A stretch of DNA of 64,000 nt from contig SZWC01000038.1 of the NCBI GenBank assembly GCA_023375785.1, positions 686,170 to 750,169 on the forward strand, read 5' to 3'. This document shows positions 62,841 through 64,000 of this stretch, piece after piece; the stretch's first letter is position 1; each line of letters begins with the position of its first letter. Both the position numbers and the translations under genes were made by a program. The DNA comes from Penium margaritaceum (lineage: Eukaryota; Streptophyta; Zygnematophyceae; Desmidiales; Peniaceae). The notes below the pieces were generated by a model. That model worked only from the letters and a program-made list of their open reading frames with translations, was not told where the DNA came from and did not search any database.

Positions 62841-64000
62841 ATTGAGCTGCACCGTGTTGGCGGACGCGGCAGACGACCAAGTGGCCCTACTGAGACAAGG
62901 CTGCAAGACTAGTGGGACGAAGGGGAACTTTGAGCGGTTGGAGTCCTTTGGCTGTTCCCTGCACCCGACTCCTAAGATAGAGAGCCGCCAGTCCACAACG
63001 AGGACAACCGCAAGAAGTTTGAGGCAATGGAGGCGGAGCATGATGGGAGGCGAGCACGCGGACTGTCGACAAGAGTGCCGGAGACAAAACGAAAGCCGGG
63101 AGAAGCAGGGGCAGAAAATGCGAGGAGGAAGGGGCCCATGGAGACGCAGGACTGGCGGATCTAGCAGACCGCCCACATCCTTCTCTACGCCAGTAGCATG
63201 GAGCAGCAGAAGGCAGAGGCGCAGAAGGTGTACGCGGATCTGTAAACATGGCTGGGCGTGGAATTCGACCGAAGGAAGAAGGAAGACCTGGCCCGTCTGT
63301 GCAAGTATTATGCGTGGGAGGATGGCCGCCTCTGGAGACTAACTCCGCGTGTCTTGTGGGTGCACCCGCCCACTTTGTAGAGGGCAATGGTGGAGGCCTA
63401 CCACCGCCATCACCACATCGGCACACCGGCGCTGAAGGACCGCCTGATGCCCATCATCCATGTGCAAAATCTGGCGGCTCTCATCAAGGAGGTGGTGCAG
63501 CACTGCGCCCCCTGCAAGCAAGCGCGGAAGACCACGCCACGGGACCAGCCGCTGTTCCAACCCTCCCCCATCGGCGAGCCGCTGGAGAAGATCATCATCG
63601 ACTTCCACGGCCCCCGCGCGCACCGCGACCAAGGGAACCAGTACTGGATTGCAGCGGTAGACCACTTCACAAAGTTCCTCTACGTCCGTGCGGTGCCCAA
63701 CAAGACCTCTACCACCGCGGCAAAGTTCATCTGCAAGGAGATCTTTTACCGATTTGGTGGATGCAGCGTGATGCACAGCGACAACGGCACCAAATTCATG
63801 GGGGCCTTCAAAGAGGAATAGGAGGAATGGGGGGTCCGCCACGTACACTCCGGGCGGTACAGGTCAGAATCCCAGGGGCAAGTGGAGCGGGTGCACAAGA
63901 TACTGGAGCGAGTAGTGGCCATCGCGGAGGGCAGTAGCTGGGTAGAGAAGCTGAAGAAGACGGCGCACTTCATTGATACGACACCCAGCTGTGCAACCTC
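62841..64000 (+). pseudogene. Ty3-2 pre-integrase linker and integrase (runs off window)
   Basis: The linker (PPVHNEDNRKKFEAMEAEHDG, GPMETQDW, WLGVEFDRRKKEDLARLCKYY) leads into EDGRLWRLTPRVLWVHPPTL. Then 63387-63821 holds AYHRHHHIG and CAPCKQARK (zinc-binding His/Cys), IIIDFHGPRAHRDQG (first catalytic Asp), HSDNGTKFMGAF (second Asp), a TAG, and SQGQVERVHKILERV (catalytic Glu). All quoted in parts. All three catalytic residues are present, unlike Ty3-1, but stops interrupt the frame. The SH3-like domain and any PHD-like tail lie beyond 64000. Confidence 0.9.

Larger units (their letters stand above)
53217..64000 (+). mobile_element. second Ty3/gypsy copy Ty3-2, 3' end outside window
   Basis: Same family as Ty3-1 in opposite orientation: 5' LTR, Gag, nucleocapsid, linker, PR, RT, RNase H, extra module and integrase, ending at the window edge inside the integrase core. 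It is inserted in the protease region of copia B. Its LTR is visibly more diverged from the two Ty3-1 LTRs than those are from each other, suggesting another subfamily or an older split. Many stops and frameshifts; a 13-nt deletion destroys the PR active site. It carries a small inverted-repeat insertion at 59883-60211. Confidence 0.93.

Overview
The window is repeat-dense nuclear DNA from a eukaryote. I found no host gene: every coding region belongs to an LTR retrotransposon and nearly all are broken by stops, frameshifts or lost catalytic residues. The Ty1/copia and Ty3/gypsy families and the C-to-T/G-to-A style of decay fit a plant or streptophyte alga (a charophyte such as Chara is a low-confidence guess). 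The sequence alone does not fix the taxon. Single-N joins and one 201-N gap mark a draft assembly.

Layout. 1-3395: 5'-truncated Ty1/copia element on the minus strand (copia A). 3396-47371: one large satellite array of ~190-bp monomers. Its core is a six-monomer higher-order repeat (A-B-C-D-E-F, ~1143 bp). Four times it is interrupted by a fixed cassette: a ~0.5-kb non-satellite block with a tRNA-like promoter on the minus strand (4011-4545, 15907-16622, 22281-22814, 26954-27441), flanked by the same special monomers. 30110-45035: a complete 14.9-kb Ty3/gypsy element (Ty3-1, minus strand) inserted in an A monomer, with two 1412-bp LTRs, TG..CA ends and a 5-bp target duplication GTGCA. 46388-46809: a small palindrome-rich element in the array. 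47372-53216: a second Ty1/copia element (copia B, minus strand) with its 3' LTR, cut by a second gypsy copy. 53217-64000: that copy (Ty3-2, plus strand), running off the window and itself carrying a small inverted-repeat element at 59883-60211.

The gypsy family is the most interesting content. Beyond Gag, protease (PR), reverse transcriptase (RT), RNase H (RH) and integrase (IN), its Pol carries: (1) a second retropepsin-like domain after RH in copy 1; (2) about 3 kb of extra coding sequence between RH and IN, with a Pro/Thr-rich region, an unassigned helical domain and an Ala/Glu-rich coiled-coil region, present in both copies; (3) a C-terminal tail after IN with five tandem PHD-finger-like Cys/His modules. 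Copy 1 has Asp-to-Asn changes at the catalytic site of PR, RT and IN, so it is enzymatically dead as read.

Order of events inferred from nesting: satellite array first; Ty3-1 and copia B inserted into it; Ty3-2 inserted into copia B; the small inverted-repeat element inserted into Ty3-2. Three spots are unmerged contig overlaps rather than biology (7542-7914, 48439-48925, 50308-52988), and 38057 is a contig join inside Ty3-1.
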